Part shown: positions 1-8,176 of the stretch, in pieces
Position numbering within the stretch: the stretch's first letter is position 1
How the letters are laid out: each line of letters starts with the position of its first letter
Assembly (NCBI GenBank): GCA_018814465.1
Contig: JAHIZR010000440.1
Span: 1-16,891 of the forward strand
Source: a bacterium
GTDB taxonomy: Bacteria; Electryoneota; RPQS01
DNA: 16,891 bases
Reading direction: 5' to 3'
Made by a program: the position numbers and the translations under genes
Notes under the pieces: model-generated
The model's input: only the letters and a program-made list of their open reading frames with translations
Told to the model about the DNA's origin: nothing
Database searches by the model: none

Positions 1-238
1 ACAGTCCTGATAAGACGCTTGGCAGCCAGATAAAAAAAAGCGCAACGGGAGGATGATCGAGCGGGAAATCCCGATAAGCTGTCAGACCTTCGGAAAGCCG
101 GGCGGCAATCGACTCATAGAGGGGAAGGTCGGAACCGGGAAGATCCACCAGAAACAGCATCAGCATGCGGCAGAAAAGCCACAGTGCCAGTACCTCGATT
201 ACGGGGCGTTGCTTTACTATCCAGTCGTGCTGCAGCAT
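1..238 (-). CDS. GT-C-like membrane glycosyltransferase, N-terminal fragment (3' end outside window)
   Basis: The minus strand reads an open frame from ATG at 238 to the window edge (about 79 residues) without a stop. It begins MLQHDWIVKQRPVIEVLAL, continues into a hydrophobic segment, and then has a luminal-type loop with LYESIAARLSEGLTAYRDF and DHPPVALFFIW. A short loop with an acidic residue followed by 'YrDf...hPP' and a hydrophobic stretch is typical of GT-C fold polyprenyl-sugar-dependent membrane glycosyltransferases (GT39/GT87/PMT_2 style). The start lies only 3 nt after the TGA of the preceding gene (242-244), so it should be co-transcribed with it. A GGAAAG sequence about 15 nt upstream is a weak ribosome site. 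The family call is inferred from a short fragment, so the substrate is unknown. Confidence 0.6.
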   Translation of the reverse strand, partial: MLQHDWIVKQRPVIEVLALWLFCRMLMLFLVDLPGSDLPLYESIAARLSEGLTAYRDFPLDHPPVALFFIWLPSVLSGL

Positions 239-241
239 GAA

Positions 242-2422
242 TCAGAATCGCTTTTCTTTCCAGCCCTGTGCCAATTCATCAAGCGGCGGCAGAGCCTGCG
301 GACGATTGCTGCGCGGCGCGCGATGCGTGCGCAGATGCTGCAGGAATGCTAATGCTGCTTCACTGCGGCGGGTTGAAATGGAACGTTCCAGATAAGGATA
401 AGCTTTGTCATTATCGCCGATCAGATGATAGGCGCGCGCGATTTGCAGCAGGCCGCTTTCGTTATAGCGATCAATTTCGAGAACGTTCTCCATGACAGCG
501 ATTCCATCCCGGTAGAATTCAAGATCGATTAGTGTGGTTGCAAGCTGAACCTTCGCTTCGATTGCATCATCGGATTCGGGATTTTCCAAACCGGTGATTA
601 CCCCCTCAATCATTTCCTTCGTGAGAATACTATACCGTATGGCGAGATCCGGCCTGTCCCTGATTATCGTGACAAGATTCGGACCGGATTGCGAATCAAA
701 TGGAATTTTCAGTCCGGCATAAAAATCTTGGATATCCTTCATCTGCCGGGCGCGATCAGGAGCATTCCGCAGATAAACCGATCCTTCGCGATTGATCAGA
801 ACGGGAATCCAGTCAGGAGCCATGGCCGTCGTATCAGGCGCGATACTGTCGGTCGGAACACCGAACCGGTCCCAGGGCGTCGGGTCTTCCAGGATAAACT
901 GCTGCACTCCGCCCGTCCTGCTGCGCTGCTGCTGCTTGATGAAATCGAGTTCATGCTGGATTTCCGGACCGGGGAAATAGATGCGTCTCGTCGCGATCAG
1001 AAAATCCACCTTGTACTGCTCGAGCAACTCCTCGTAGCCTGTTTCCTTGCCATCGATCACGACATGATCGAGCATCAGGTTGCGATTGGCTGTTGAATAG
1101 AGAATCGTGCGGCCGTCGATAAATACACGGTATTCGGGATACAGCCGGAAGATGAAATAGCCTCCCCAGTTGTAGGTGTTAAACAAGCGGCCTGAACTGT
1201 GAGCATCTTCGAGGAAGTTCGCGATACCGATTGGATATTCATCTCTTCTGATGGGGTGTTTAAAGTCGACTCCCCGCGAAAACAACACAACCAGCCCGGT
1301 TGCGATAATCAGAATCATCAGTGGAGAGAGGATAGTGCTGTAGGCGGTAGCTTTTTTCTCCGCTGCTGGTTCCGGACGGCGAATCGCCTTGATGATAAAA
1401 TAGAGCGGTACGAAGAACAGCCAACGGAAGCGAACGACTGCCGCGGCCTCGTAGAGCGCGAAGCAAACGATAAAGAACTCAGCCAGTGTCGGCAGCTGTC
1501 TTCGCGCGGCAAGCACCGGCAGGGAAAAGAGAAAAGCCAGCGGAATAGCCAGAAACACGAACTGCCAGGCCAGCGGGATATTGATCCACGGAAAATCATG
1601 CGTCAGAAAGGAATGCAGGATCCCGCCCAGAAATTGAAAGGGTGACAGCCACTCCATAATCCCCAGCGGACCGGGTAAAAATTCACGGCCCTCAAAAGCA
1701 TGAGTGTAGATTCCCCAGCCCATCGGCGTGGCCATCGCCGCGAGCGCATAGACGGCAATAATCAGACAATTCCCCTTGACTCCTGTCCAGCTCACACTTT
1801 GCCACTCGGGAATCTTCACATAGCGCTGCAACAGGAGTGTGAAGAATTCTCCTGCGGTATATGCACACAGAAAAAGCAATCCCAGCAGTGCCATTCCGTG
1901 CAGGTTGGCCCAAAGCGCGGCCATGACCGCGATGACGGCCAGCGGCTTCAATGTCGGCAGCACAGAGCGGTCCCGATGCATGAAGAAATCGAGAAAGGCC
2001 ACCGTCAGGGGCAGCGTGAAAATTTCCGGTCTTGTGTTGCAGCGTCCCAAAAAATCCGGAAAAATCACGGCCAGCCCGAACAGGACGGGCAGCAGCGGAG
2101 ATGCTGTTTTACGAAACAGCCTGAACAGCAGCAGAATCGAAATCGACACCATTAAGGTGTTCAGCAAGCGGATGCCGAAGAACCCGAACCAGTCGTAAGT
2201 TTTATACAAAATGACCTGACTCAGCCATTCGTGCGTATACCAGCGCGCGCCCGCGGCCGTATGCGAAAAAACATCGACCTTAGGAATCTCACCGTTATCC
2301 AGATAGTACTCTCCCAGACGAATATGCCACCACGTGTCGTTGGGATCGATCGATGTGGAGGAAGCTACGATTGCCAGGAGGATCAACAAACCCGGCAGCA
2401 AGAGAGATCGTGACGCTTTCAT
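242..2422 (-). CDS. Large polytopic membrane protein, GT-C-like, with C-terminal soluble domain and TPR repeats
   Basis: About 726 residues. A hydrophobic N-terminus is followed by the loop DPNDTWWHIRLGEYYLDNG, IPKVDVFSHT and THEWLSQVI. This is the 'D.wWHl..G.....G.iP..D.fS.T...w..heWL' pattern of a family of bacterial GT-C-like membrane proteins usually annotated only as hypothetical. Some ten hydrophobic segments follow to about residue 400. Then comes a soluble part with NTYNWGGYFIFRLYPEYRVF and DGRT, also typical of this family. The last 150 residues contain helical pairs that look like TPRs (FYRDGIAVMENVLEIDRYNE, AYHLIGDNDKAYPYLERSIS). Two ATGs are possible, at 2431 and 2422. The AGAAGG ribosome site is 1 nt from the first and 10 nt from the second, so 2422 is chosen. 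It lies 92 nt after the GT87-like gene and probably belongs to the same transcript. A glycan role is inferred from context; no catalytic residue is proven. Confidence 0.8.
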   Translation of the reverse strand: MKASRSLLLPGLLILLAIVASSTSIDPNDTWWHIRLGEYYLDNGEIPKVDVFSHTAAGARWYTHEWLSQVILYKTYDWFGFFGIRLLNTLMVSISILLLFRLFRKTASPLLPVLFGLAVIFPDFLGRCNTRPEIFTLPLTVAFLDFFMHRDRSVLPTLKPLAVIAVMAALWANLHGMALLGLLFLCAYTAGEFFTLLLQRYVKIPEWQSVSWTGVKGNCLIIAVYALAAMATPMGWGIYTHAFEGREFLPGPLGIMEWLSPFQFLGGILHSFLTHDFPWINIPLAWQFVFLAIPLAFLFSLPVLAARRQLPTLAEFFIVCFALYEAAAVVRFRWLFFVPLYFIIKAIRRPEPAAEKKATAYSTILSPLMILIIATGLVVLFSRGVDFKHPIRRDEYPIGIANFLEDAHSSGRLFNTYNWGGYFIFRLYPEYRVFIDGRTILYSTANRNLMLDHVVIDGKETGYEELLEQYKVDFLIATRRIYFPGPEIQHELDFIKQQQRSRTGGVQQFILEDPTPWDRFGVPTDSIAPDTTAMAPDWIPVLINREGSVYLRNAPDRARQMKDIQDFYAGLKIPFDSQSGPNLVTIIRDRPDLAIRYSILTKEMIEGVITGLENPESDDAIEAKVQLATTLIDLEFYRDGIAVMENVLEIDRYNESGLLQIARAYHLIGDNDKAYPYLERSISTRRSEAALAFLQHLRTHRAPRSNRPQALPPLDELAQGWKEKRF

Positions 2423-2514
2423 AGCGGTCATGCCTTCTTAAAGGAGTTGTCTTGAACGAATGGAACAAGCAGCCTGTCGCATCTTGCGCACTCGCGGCGC
2501 ATCCGAAAAATCTG

Positions 2515-3834
2515 CTATTGAGTTGCTTCCCGGTCCGGAGGCAGCGCTAAAATCAGCAGCAGAATGTAACTCAGGAAGTAGTAATAGTTGCAGAAAGACT
2601 GTTTCGCTGAGATGAACAACAAAGCCAGTACGATAAAAATGCCGGATAGCAGTCCCCGCGACCCTCCCTGCAGGCGTCGCAGTGCGATCCACATCCCGGA
2701 CCAGAGACAAAGCGCGCTGAACCATGAAGGGCTCGGTCTTTGCGTCAGGTTCATCCAAAGCGCGGACAACGAAAGACCGTCGGGACGCGGACGAGCCCGC
2801 CACGGTTCCAGCAAACTGTCCGCGACACCCTGCATGCCGATAAAAAGCCAGGGCGCGTACATGACAGCGTTCAATGCAAGAAACAGGACAAACGCATATC
2901 CTGCGAACGGAGCGAACAGCAGCAGCGGAAACAGCAGCACCGTATATTGCTTAAAGGAAAAGAAAAGCGCCAGCGCAACCGCGGCGGACCATACTTTAAA
3001 CCTGACGGACAGCAAAGCGAATGCCGCCAGCAGGGCCAGGCCGAAAGGCTCCGTCCAACTGTGTTCGAGCACAAACAGAATCGAAGGATTGAGTGCCCAG
3101 AGTAAAACAATCAATTCTCGCAAATATCCGGGGAATGGTTTCGGATTTCTGCGCAGCAGCAGCCAGAGTGCGCTGATTAGAAAAATATCGCAGAGGATAA
3201 AACTCCATCTGATGTCTCCCCAGAAGAGGAACGCGGGAACAATCGGAACGAGCGATAGCGGCGGATAGTGAAAGCCGGACCGATAGCCGAACAGTTCATA
3301 AACCTGTGGAGCAAAGATCTGTGAGTACGGCTCGACATACGGATCGCGCCCTGCCAGCAGCGCTGAAGCGGCTTCCTGCTGCACAACCCAGACATCCTCT
3401 CCGGGTGTCGGAGACGCCAGAGGAATGGCCAGCCGCACTCCAACGGCAAAAGCCATCAACAGCAGGAATCGCATTCGCAGCACGGATTTGGGAAGCGCGG
3501 CCGGAACCAGATAAGTCAAAACGATCGCGGCACAAAGCACACACCCGATACGATAGACCGGAACCCACACCCCGCCTCGCTGATAGGTCAGTGGATTGTG
3601 AATCAGTGCCGCCAGCAGCGTTGCCACCACGCACAGCACCAGGACATTATCCTGAAGCTGTTTGTCGGACTCATGCGGCATCATTATCGCCCACAAACCG
3701 CTCCCAATGCCCAATGTTACAAGAATGAGCGCGTTATGATCGAACCGGCCGTAAGAAATAACCTGCGCGATGGAAATCATGACGTAGGCGGCGACGAGTC
3801 CGGCCGGATGAATGGTACGACCGAGAGCTGTCAT
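2515..3834 (-). CDS. GT87-like (DUF2029) integral membrane glycosyltransferase
   Basis: About 439 residues, nearly all hydrophobic, with roughly 10-11 membrane segments. After the first segments there is a large extracytoplasmic loop containing EDVWVVQQEAASALLAGRDP, YVEPYSQIF and GFHYPPLSLVP. 'Acidic ... G.dPY ... YPPl' is the signature of GT87/DUF2029 polyprenyl-phosphate-mannose-dependent transferases. The frame is open 10 codons further upstream, but the ATG at 3834 is preferred. It overlaps the stop of the asparagine synthetase gene as ATGA (3831-3834), and a GGAG ribosome site (3840-3843 on the complement) is correctly spaced. This indicates translational coupling. It probably transfers a sugar from a lipid carrier, perhaps one made by the GT2 enzyme two genes upstream. 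Donor and acceptor are not readable from the sequence. Confidence 0.78.
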   Translation of the reverse strand: MTALGRTIHPAGLVAAYVMISIAQVISYGRFDHNALILVTLGIGSGLWAIMMPHESDKQLQDNVLVLCVVATLLAALIHNPLTYQRGGVWVPVYRIGCVLCAAIVLTYLVPAALPKSVLRMRFLLLMAFAVGVRLAIPLASPTPGEDVWVVQQEAASALLAGRDPYVEPYSQIFAPQVYELFGYRSGFHYPPLSLVPIVPAFLFWGDIRWSFILCDIFLISALWLLLRRNPKPFPGYLRELIVLLWALNPSILFVLEHSWTEPFGLALLAAFALLSVRFKVWSAAVALALFFSFKQYTVLLFPLLLFAPFAGYAFVLFLALNAVMYAPWLFIGMQGVADSLLEPWRARPRPDGLSLSALWMNLTQRPSPSWFSALCLWSGMWIALRRLQGGSRGLLSGIFIVLALLFISAKQSFCNYYYFLSYILLLILALPPDREATQ

Positions 3835-5738
3835 GGAATCTCCGGGTTCCACGCGTTGAACCATCGTCCCAGAGCATACAGAGTCCAGAGCTGCTTGCGG
3901 TTGTCTTCGCGTTTTATTTCGTGATTTCGCTGCAGACGGTCAAGCGCGGCTTCCTGAAATAATCCGGTATCCTTTAGAATTCCGAGAGTTTCCGTCAGAG
4001 TTCCCTTCAAAGGTCCGCGAAACCACTTCGCCACAGGAATTCCGAATCCCTTTTTGGGTCGTTTCAGAATCTCGCTCGGGATGAGGTCGGAGACGGTATC
4101 GCGTAATAGAGCTTTCGAACGGCTTCCCCGCATGCGAGCTTGATCCGGCAGCATCCATACGAAATCCATCAGTTCCAGGTCGAGGAAGGGCGCTCTGATC
4201 TCAAGCGATGTGGACATTCCGGCTCGATCCGTTTTGAACAGGATATCATTGGCAAGGTAGAAGTGAAAGTCAAGTTCTAAAACCGATCGCAGCGTTGGCT
4301 GCGTCGTTTCGGAATGCCGCTCCAGTACGGGATTCCACAGAGAATCGTCGAATCGCCATTGTGGCCTGCGCTTCAGAAGTTCAGCTTGGTCAGCGGGTGT
4401 GAAGCTGCCCATCCAGATCTGATGGGAGATCGGAAAAGGAGAATTTGCGCCTCGCACAAACCGCTTGGCTTTGAAATCCAAGCTGAAATTCCGATGGGAA
4501 ACAGGCAGGTGTTCGATCGCTTTCTTAATCACCGAGTCGCGCAGGATGCGTGGAATCCGAAGGTAGCGGCGCAGGTGACGATGCGCATGACAGGTCGGAT
4601 AGCCTGCCCAGGTTTCGTCGGCTCCGTCGCCGCCGAGTACGACCTTCAGATATTCGCGCGCGAATTTCGACAGCAGATAAGTCGGAACGAGGGAAGCGTC
4701 CCCGAACGGTTCATCGCTCAGCCGCTCAATTTCTCTGACCAGCTGCATGGCTTCCTCGGCTTCCAGAGTGCGCAGATGATGATTTGTGCCGAGCCGCTTG
4801 GCGACTATCTCAGCATAGGTTGACTCATCAAATGAGCGATCGGTAAAGCCGATTGTGAACGTGTCGATTGAAGACCGGTGTTCGCAAGCCAGTGCGGCGA
4901 TGGCGGCGGAATCCATGCCGCCGGATAAAAAAATACCGACCGGAACATCAGAAACCAGATGCCGCTCAACAGACGCACTGAGTGACTCGCGCAAGCGGTT
5001 CTTGGCATTGGCCGCCCCGGGATAAGGCTGTTCCTTCGGAATGACCCAGTATGGCTGAACCGGCAGGGCACCCGGTGTATCCGGTTTCAGGCGGGAGTGT
5101 TGCGGACTCCAAGTGAAGAAATGTGCCGCCGGCAGTTTATAGACGCCACGAAAGATCGTGCGGGGAGCCGGTACGTATTCGTAAGCCAGATAATCCTGCA
5201 GCCCGCGCAAATCGAGGACCGGGCGAAAAGCCGGATACTCCAGGAAAGCCTTAGGTTCGGAAGCAAATAACAATGTGTCATCGCAGACGGTCCAGTAAAA
5301 CGGTTTCTGTCCGGCAGGATCCCGTGCTCCCGTGAGCGTCCGCGTTTTTTTATCCCAGATCGCAAACGCAAACATGCCATTGAGCTTGGCAAAGCAGTCT
5401 GTACCCCATTCCGCCCATGCACTCAGAATAATCTCCGTGTCAGAGGTCGTGCGATGAGTGTACCCTAACGCTTCCAGTGTGTGCCGCAGTTGACGATAGT
5501 TGTAGATCTCACCATTGAAGACAATCGAATACCGGCCTTCCGCATCCGTCATCGGTTGAGCACCGGTTGCGAGATCGATGATCGCCAGTCGCCGGTGTCC
5601 GAATGCCGCGGGTCCGAGTGATAAGGCTCCCTCACCGTCGGGTCCGCGATGCTTCAGACGCGCCGCCATGTTCGCCGCCACCTCGGCGGAAGCCCGGCGA
5701 GAGTGATCAAAATGGACAATTCCCGCGATTCCGCACAT
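3831..5738 (-). CDS. asnB: Asparagine synthetase (glutamine-hydrolysing), AsnB family
   Basis: 635 residues, normal length for the family. It catalyses ATP-dependent amidation of an aspartate-type carboxylate using ammonia from glutamine. The N-terminal Ntn glutaminase domain (about 1-200) has the nucleophile Cys2 right after the initiator Met (MCGIAGI), RGPDGEG (31-37), HRRLAIID (48-55), FNGEIYN (74-80) and SDTE (99-102). The C-terminal synthetase domain has the ATP-binding PP-loop SGGMDS (272-277), followed by GGDGADETWAGY and RAGMSTSLEIRAPFLD. The start lies 1 nt after the stop of the GT2 gene, with GGAG upstream. Paralogues of this type are common in polysaccharide clusters, where the amidated substrate may be a sugar acid or peptide rather than free aspartate. 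The family is certain; whether this copy makes cellular asparagine or modifies a glycan is open. Confidence 0.93.
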   Translation of the reverse strand: MCGIAGIVHFDHSRRASAEVAANMAARLKHRGPDGEGALSLGPAAFGHRRLAIIDLATGAQPMTDAEGRYSIVFNGEIYNYRQLRHTLEALGYTHRTTSDTEIILSAWAEWGTDCFAKLNGMFAFAIWDKKTRTLTGARDPAGQKPFYWTVCDDTLLFASEPKAFLEYPAFRPVLDLRGLQDYLAYEYVPAPRTIFRGVYKLPAAHFFTWSPQHSRLKPDTPGALPVQPYWVIPKEQPYPGAANAKNRLRESLSASVERHLVSDVPVGIFLSGGMDSAAIAALACEHRSSIDTFTIGFTDRSFDESTYAEIVAKRLGTNHHLRTLEAEEAMQLVREIERLSDEPFGDASLVPTYLLSKFAREYLKVVLGGDGADETWAGYPTCHAHRHLRRYLRIPRILRDSVIKKAIEHLPVSHRNFSLDFKAKRFVRGANSPFPISHQIWMGSFTPADQAELLKRRPQWRFDDSLWNPVLERHSETTQPTLRSVLELDFHFYLANDILFKTDRAGMSTSLEIRAPFLDLELMDFVWMLPDQARMRGSRSKALLRDTVSDLIPSEILKRPKKGFGIPVAKWFRGPLKGTLTETLGILKDTGLFQEAALDRLQRNHEIKREDNRKQLWTLYALGRWFNAWNPEIP

Positions 5739-5739
5739 T

Positions 5740-6744
5740 CTATGATCTCCGCTCCGCGCGAATGGTTTCCACTACGCTGTAGGGCGGTTTTCCTTGGGAT
5801 TCGTAATAGGTTCTCACCAGAATCTCCGATAGAAATCCAATGAAGATCGAGATGACTCCTACCAAAGCAAAAAGCGCGACTAAAACCGGCAGAGGCGTCT
5901 CCACGAAGTCCTTTTGTCCGGTTACTTTGAAGTAAACCGCCCAGCAGCCGAGAATGAACGCGAGCAAAAAGTTCAGCAGACCGAATCCACCGAAGGTATG
6001 AATCGATTTCGTCGAGTGATAGGACAAGAACCGCAGGAGCAGCAGATCAACGATAACCTTGAAAACCCGGCTCAGTCCGTAGCTGGAGCGGCCTGTGGTG
6101 CGGGGACGGTGATTTACTTCCACTTCGCAAATGCGAGCGCCCATCTCCTGCAGCAGAATCGGAATAAACCGGTGCATATCACCATAGAGATGAATTCCGC
6201 TGAGCATCTCGGATCGGTATGCCTTCAGGCTGCACCCGAAATCATGCAGCTGGACTCCGGTGACGGCTGAGATCAGGCGGTTGGCGATTCTTGAGGGCAG
6301 CGTCCGTGTCAGCCATCCATCGTGCCGCCGCCGCCGCCAGCCGCTGACCACATCAACACCCTCCTCGATTTTATTCAGCAGTTTCGGAATATCGGCGGGA
6401 TCATTCTGCAAATCAGCATCCATCAGGACAATCGTTTTGCCCTGGGCCGCGTTGATCCCGGCGCTGAACGCCGCGGTTTGTCCGAAATTCCTTCCCAATC
6501 TCAATGCGATGCAATGCGGATCATCAGAAACAATCTGCCGCAGTATTTCGAAGCTCCCGTCGCGGCTGCCGTCGTCTACGAATACGATCTCGTAGTCAAA
6601 GGAACCATGCCGCATCACTTCGGTAATCTGCGTGTAGCACTCACGCAGAGCTTGCCTTTCATTATAGACCGGGAGAATAATCGATACTCCCGTGCGATCT
6701 TGCGCCGTTGCGCCGGAAAAAGAAGAGGAGTGAAGGACGCTCAT
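5740..6744 (-). CDS. GT2 glycosyltransferase, polyprenyl-phosphate (DPM1/GtrB/ArnC-like), two C-terminal membrane helices
   Basis: 334 residues. A GT-A domain begins VSIILPVYNE (20-29), with DDGS (57-60), LGRNFGQTAAFSAG, the metal-binding DAD in LMDADLQNDP (107-116), HDFGCSLKAYR and the acceptor-side RSSYG (219-223). Two membrane segments follow (about 249-275 and 285-312) and a short cytoplasmic tail. This layout is that of enzymes that transfer a sugar from a nucleotide donor to undecaprenyl/dolichyl phosphate at the inner face of the membrane. The start ATG overlaps the methyltransferase stop as ATGA (6741-6744). It is the natural supplier of lipid-linked sugar for the GT-C proteins further down the operon (inference). 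The sugar cannot be predicted. Confidence 0.92.
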   Translation of the reverse strand: MSVLHSSSFSGATAQDRTGVSIILPVYNERQALRECYTQITEVMRHGSFDYEIVFVDDGSRDGSFEILRQIVSDDPHCIALRLGRNFGQTAAFSAGINAAQGKTIVLMDADLQNDPADIPKLLNKIEEGVDVVSGWRRRRHDGWLTRTLPSRIANRLISAVTGVQLHDFGCSLKAYRSEMLSGIHLYGDMHRFIPILLQEMGARICEVEVNHRPRTTGRSSYGLSRVFKVIVDLLLLRFLSYHSTKSIHTFGGFGLLNFLLAFILGCWAVYFKVTGQKDFVETPLPVLVALFALVGVISIFIGFLSEILVRTYYESQGKPPYSVVETIRAERRS

Positions 6745-7544
6745 GGCTGTTCCTCTGTCATAATGTCGTTAGGGTCGTCCCGTTCCGCGACCGCCAGCAG
6801 CGAAACACCGATCGGCAATGCTATCCGGCCGGCAACAAGCGACTCAGTAAGGAAGATTCTATAAAGTAGTCGGTTTAATAAGCCGGGAGCAACGAAAAGG
6901 TCTTGGTCTGCGCGATCTCTGTGTTGAACAATCCGTTCCGGCCGGATGCCCAGTACTCGCTCGATTTGAGCGGCAATCCAAATCGGGGGTAGCATCAGTG
7001 TATTGAAAAAAGTAAGAAAGACCACTCTGAGCTGAGCGCTATCGAGATCCCGCAGAAGTTGCTGACGACGGTAGCGCAAACGATGATGGTTTGCTTCATC
7101 GCGCCTGGACCAGAGGCTGGGACAGGCGGGTACGGTCAGGAGCAGCCATCCCTTCGGACGCAATCGCTCCCGTATTCTCTGCAGGGTATCGACTCGATGA
7201 TCCAAATGCTCGAGCACATCAAGCAGCGTAATTAGATCGAAGGATGCGTCAGGCAGTTCTGCCGGAATCGTGCCGACTTCAAAGCGGCATCGCGGGTACG
7301 CGCGCCGGGCGAAGGCAACGGCATCCGGTTCCGCATCAATCCCGAGCACCGAACCGAAGGATAATAGGGCTGCGGAAAAAGATCCGTATCCGCAGCCGGC
7401 GTCCAGAATCTCCCATGGTTGTCTATTCCGCTCGCAGCGTTTACGCAGCCTCTGCAAAGTGGTAAGGGTGAATCTTTCCCGCGCCCGATACCACCAATCC
7501 GTCTGATGAATTTCTCTGATAGTTTTGAAAGCCTGGGCATCCAT
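6741..7544 (-). CDS. Class I SAM-dependent methyltransferase (Methyltransf_11/12/23 type)
   Basis: 267 residues, first gene of the operon. SAM-binding motif I is ILDAGCGYGSFSAALL (DAGCGYG at 48-54), the acidic residue binding the ribose is in VLGIDAEP (D70), and the post-motif is DLITLLDVLEHLDH. LRPKGWLLLTVPACPSLWS is motif III, and the Trp/Arg-rich loop after it is typical of small-molecule or sugar methyltransferases. The C-terminal 100 residues contain two hydrophobic stretches (FLTFFNTLMLPPIWIAAQIE and SLVAGRIALPIGVSLLAVA), so it may sit on the membrane. The only in-frame start after the upstream TAA is the ATG at 7544. No convincing ribosome site is visible. This type often neighbours DPM-like GT2 genes. 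Substrate unknown, possibly a lipid-linked sugar. Confidence 0.88.
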   Translation of the reverse strand: MDAQAFKTIREIHQTDWWYRARERFTLTTLQRLRKRCERNRQPWEILDAGCGYGSFSAALLSFGSVLGIDAEPDAVAFARRAYPRCRFEVGTIPAELPDASFDLITLLDVLEHLDHRVDTLQRIRERLRPKGWLLLTVPACPSLWSRRDEANHHRLRYRRQQLLRDLDSAQLRVVFLTFFNTLMLPPIWIAAQIERVLGIRPERIVQHRDRADQDLFVAPGLLNRLLYRIFLTESLVAGRIALPIGVSLLAVAERDDPNDIMTEEQP

Positions 7545-7567
7545 GAGTCGAATAGACTTACTGCGCG

Positions 7568-7573
7568 ATTATA
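7568..7573 (-). promoter_or_regulatory. Possible -10 box for the methyltransferase operon
   Basis: The complement reads a perfect TATAAT in an AT-rich stretch 24 nt before the methyltransferase ATG, giving a short leader of about 17 nt. No clear -35 hexamer is found at 16-18 nt, so this is only a candidate. Confidence 0.35.
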
Positions 7574-7822
7574 ACTCATTAAACTCGGAATACATATACT
7601 ATTAACAATTTAAGCGGTTTACCACAAATTGCAACTATGTTTGTGAAATACACGTGATTCAATCCATTCTACAGGAAACTATCGAAGATAATAATAAATA
7701 TATATTTAGTGTCTCAATTGGTCCTTGTTAACAGCAAGAGGATTTCGCGCAGCACTGTCCATCACCGGCAAATCACCTCATCAGTGACTCGAGTTTCACT
7801 CTCTCCACTGTATAAATAAAGC

Positions 7823-7848
7823 AAAAACCCGGCTTGCTTGCCGGGCTT
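7823..7848 (-). terminator. Terminator-like hairpin, possibly bidirectional
   Basis: A perfect 6-bp stem CCCGGC/GCCGGG (7828-7833 with 7840-7845) encloses the loop TTGCTT. On the minus strand it is followed by TTTTTG, on the plus strand by CTTTA. It could stop read-through from the tRNA or repeat region before the glycan operon. No gene ends directly next to it. Confidence 0.55.
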
Positions 7849-7920
7849 TATCGCTAATTTACAGGTTAAGTCCATATTTGAATTGGGGAAAATGATGACG
7901 CAGTACGGTTGTATTGTATA

Positions 7921-8038
7921 GAGTGTATCCCCAAAGCATCATAAGGGAATTGGCGAGAAGGCTCGCCGAGCCGGGTTAAGCAGCGGTATCGTTTTCAAGG
8001 CGTCAAGATCGAACTGCTCGCGCAACCCGGCCGGAATC
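7921..8038 (+). repeat. Interspersed palindromic repeat, full copy A
   Basis: This copy has three conserved blocks: GTATCCC...CATAAGGGA (7925-7948), left arm GCCGAGCCGGGTTAAGC (7965-7981) and right arm GCGCAACCCGGCCGGAAT (8020-8037). The left arm begins exactly 40 nt after the start of GTATCCC, and the arms are 38 nt apart. Both distances are identical in the copy at 10705-10822. The arms can pair as about 11 bp with one bulged A (CCG-A-GCCGGGTT with AACCCGGC-CGG). An alternative small hairpin GGCTC-GCC-GAGCC lies at 7960-7972. No ORF is inside, so it resembles a non-autonomous palindromic element. The name and mobility are unknown. Confidence 0.75.
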
Positions 8039-8142
8039 TTCACTTTTCAACTCTGTATTCGTCTAAACCGCAAGCCGAGTCTTTCAACGATTTGAATCCG
8101 TAGATTTCTTATAGCACCTATCGCACATGCTCGCAGATAGGA

Positions 8143-8168
8143 AAAGCCCGCAGATTTCTGCGGGCTTT
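8143..8168 (-). terminator. Rho-independent terminator of tRNA-Gln
   Basis: The stem AAAGCCCGCAG/CTGCGGGCTTT is 11 bp with loop ATTT. It starts 9 nt beyond the 3' end of the tRNA on the minus strand and is followed by a T run on that strand (GGGCTTTTCC). Confidence 0.85.
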
Positions 8169-8176
8169 CTCCTTTG

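Larger units (their letters stand above)
7545..8176. other. Intergenic region between the glycan operon and tRNA-Gln
   Basis: No coding region is supported here. From left to right it has an AT-rich tract to about 7740 that probably carries the operon promoter, a hairpin with flanking T/A runs at 7823-7848, a full palindromic repeat element at 7921-8038, and the tRNA terminator at 8143-8168. The stretch 8039-8142 shows nothing clear beyond a weak dyad (CCTATC/GATAGG). Confidence 0.7.

Noticed and set aside
2438..2803. 121-residue open frame on the minus strand spanning the GT87-like gene end and the 92-nt gap
   Set aside because: Most of it is out of frame with the GT87-like coding region, and it shows no recognisable motif or ribosome site.
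3835..3864. Longer start of the GT87-like gene at 3864
   Set aside because: It would overlap the asparagine synthetase by 34 nt with no better ribosome site, while 3834 gives an ATGA overlap with GGAG in the right place.
7851..8142. Small RNA gene between the two terminator-like hairpins
   Set aside because: No promoter-like pair was found on either strand, and much of the interval is the palindromic repeat.
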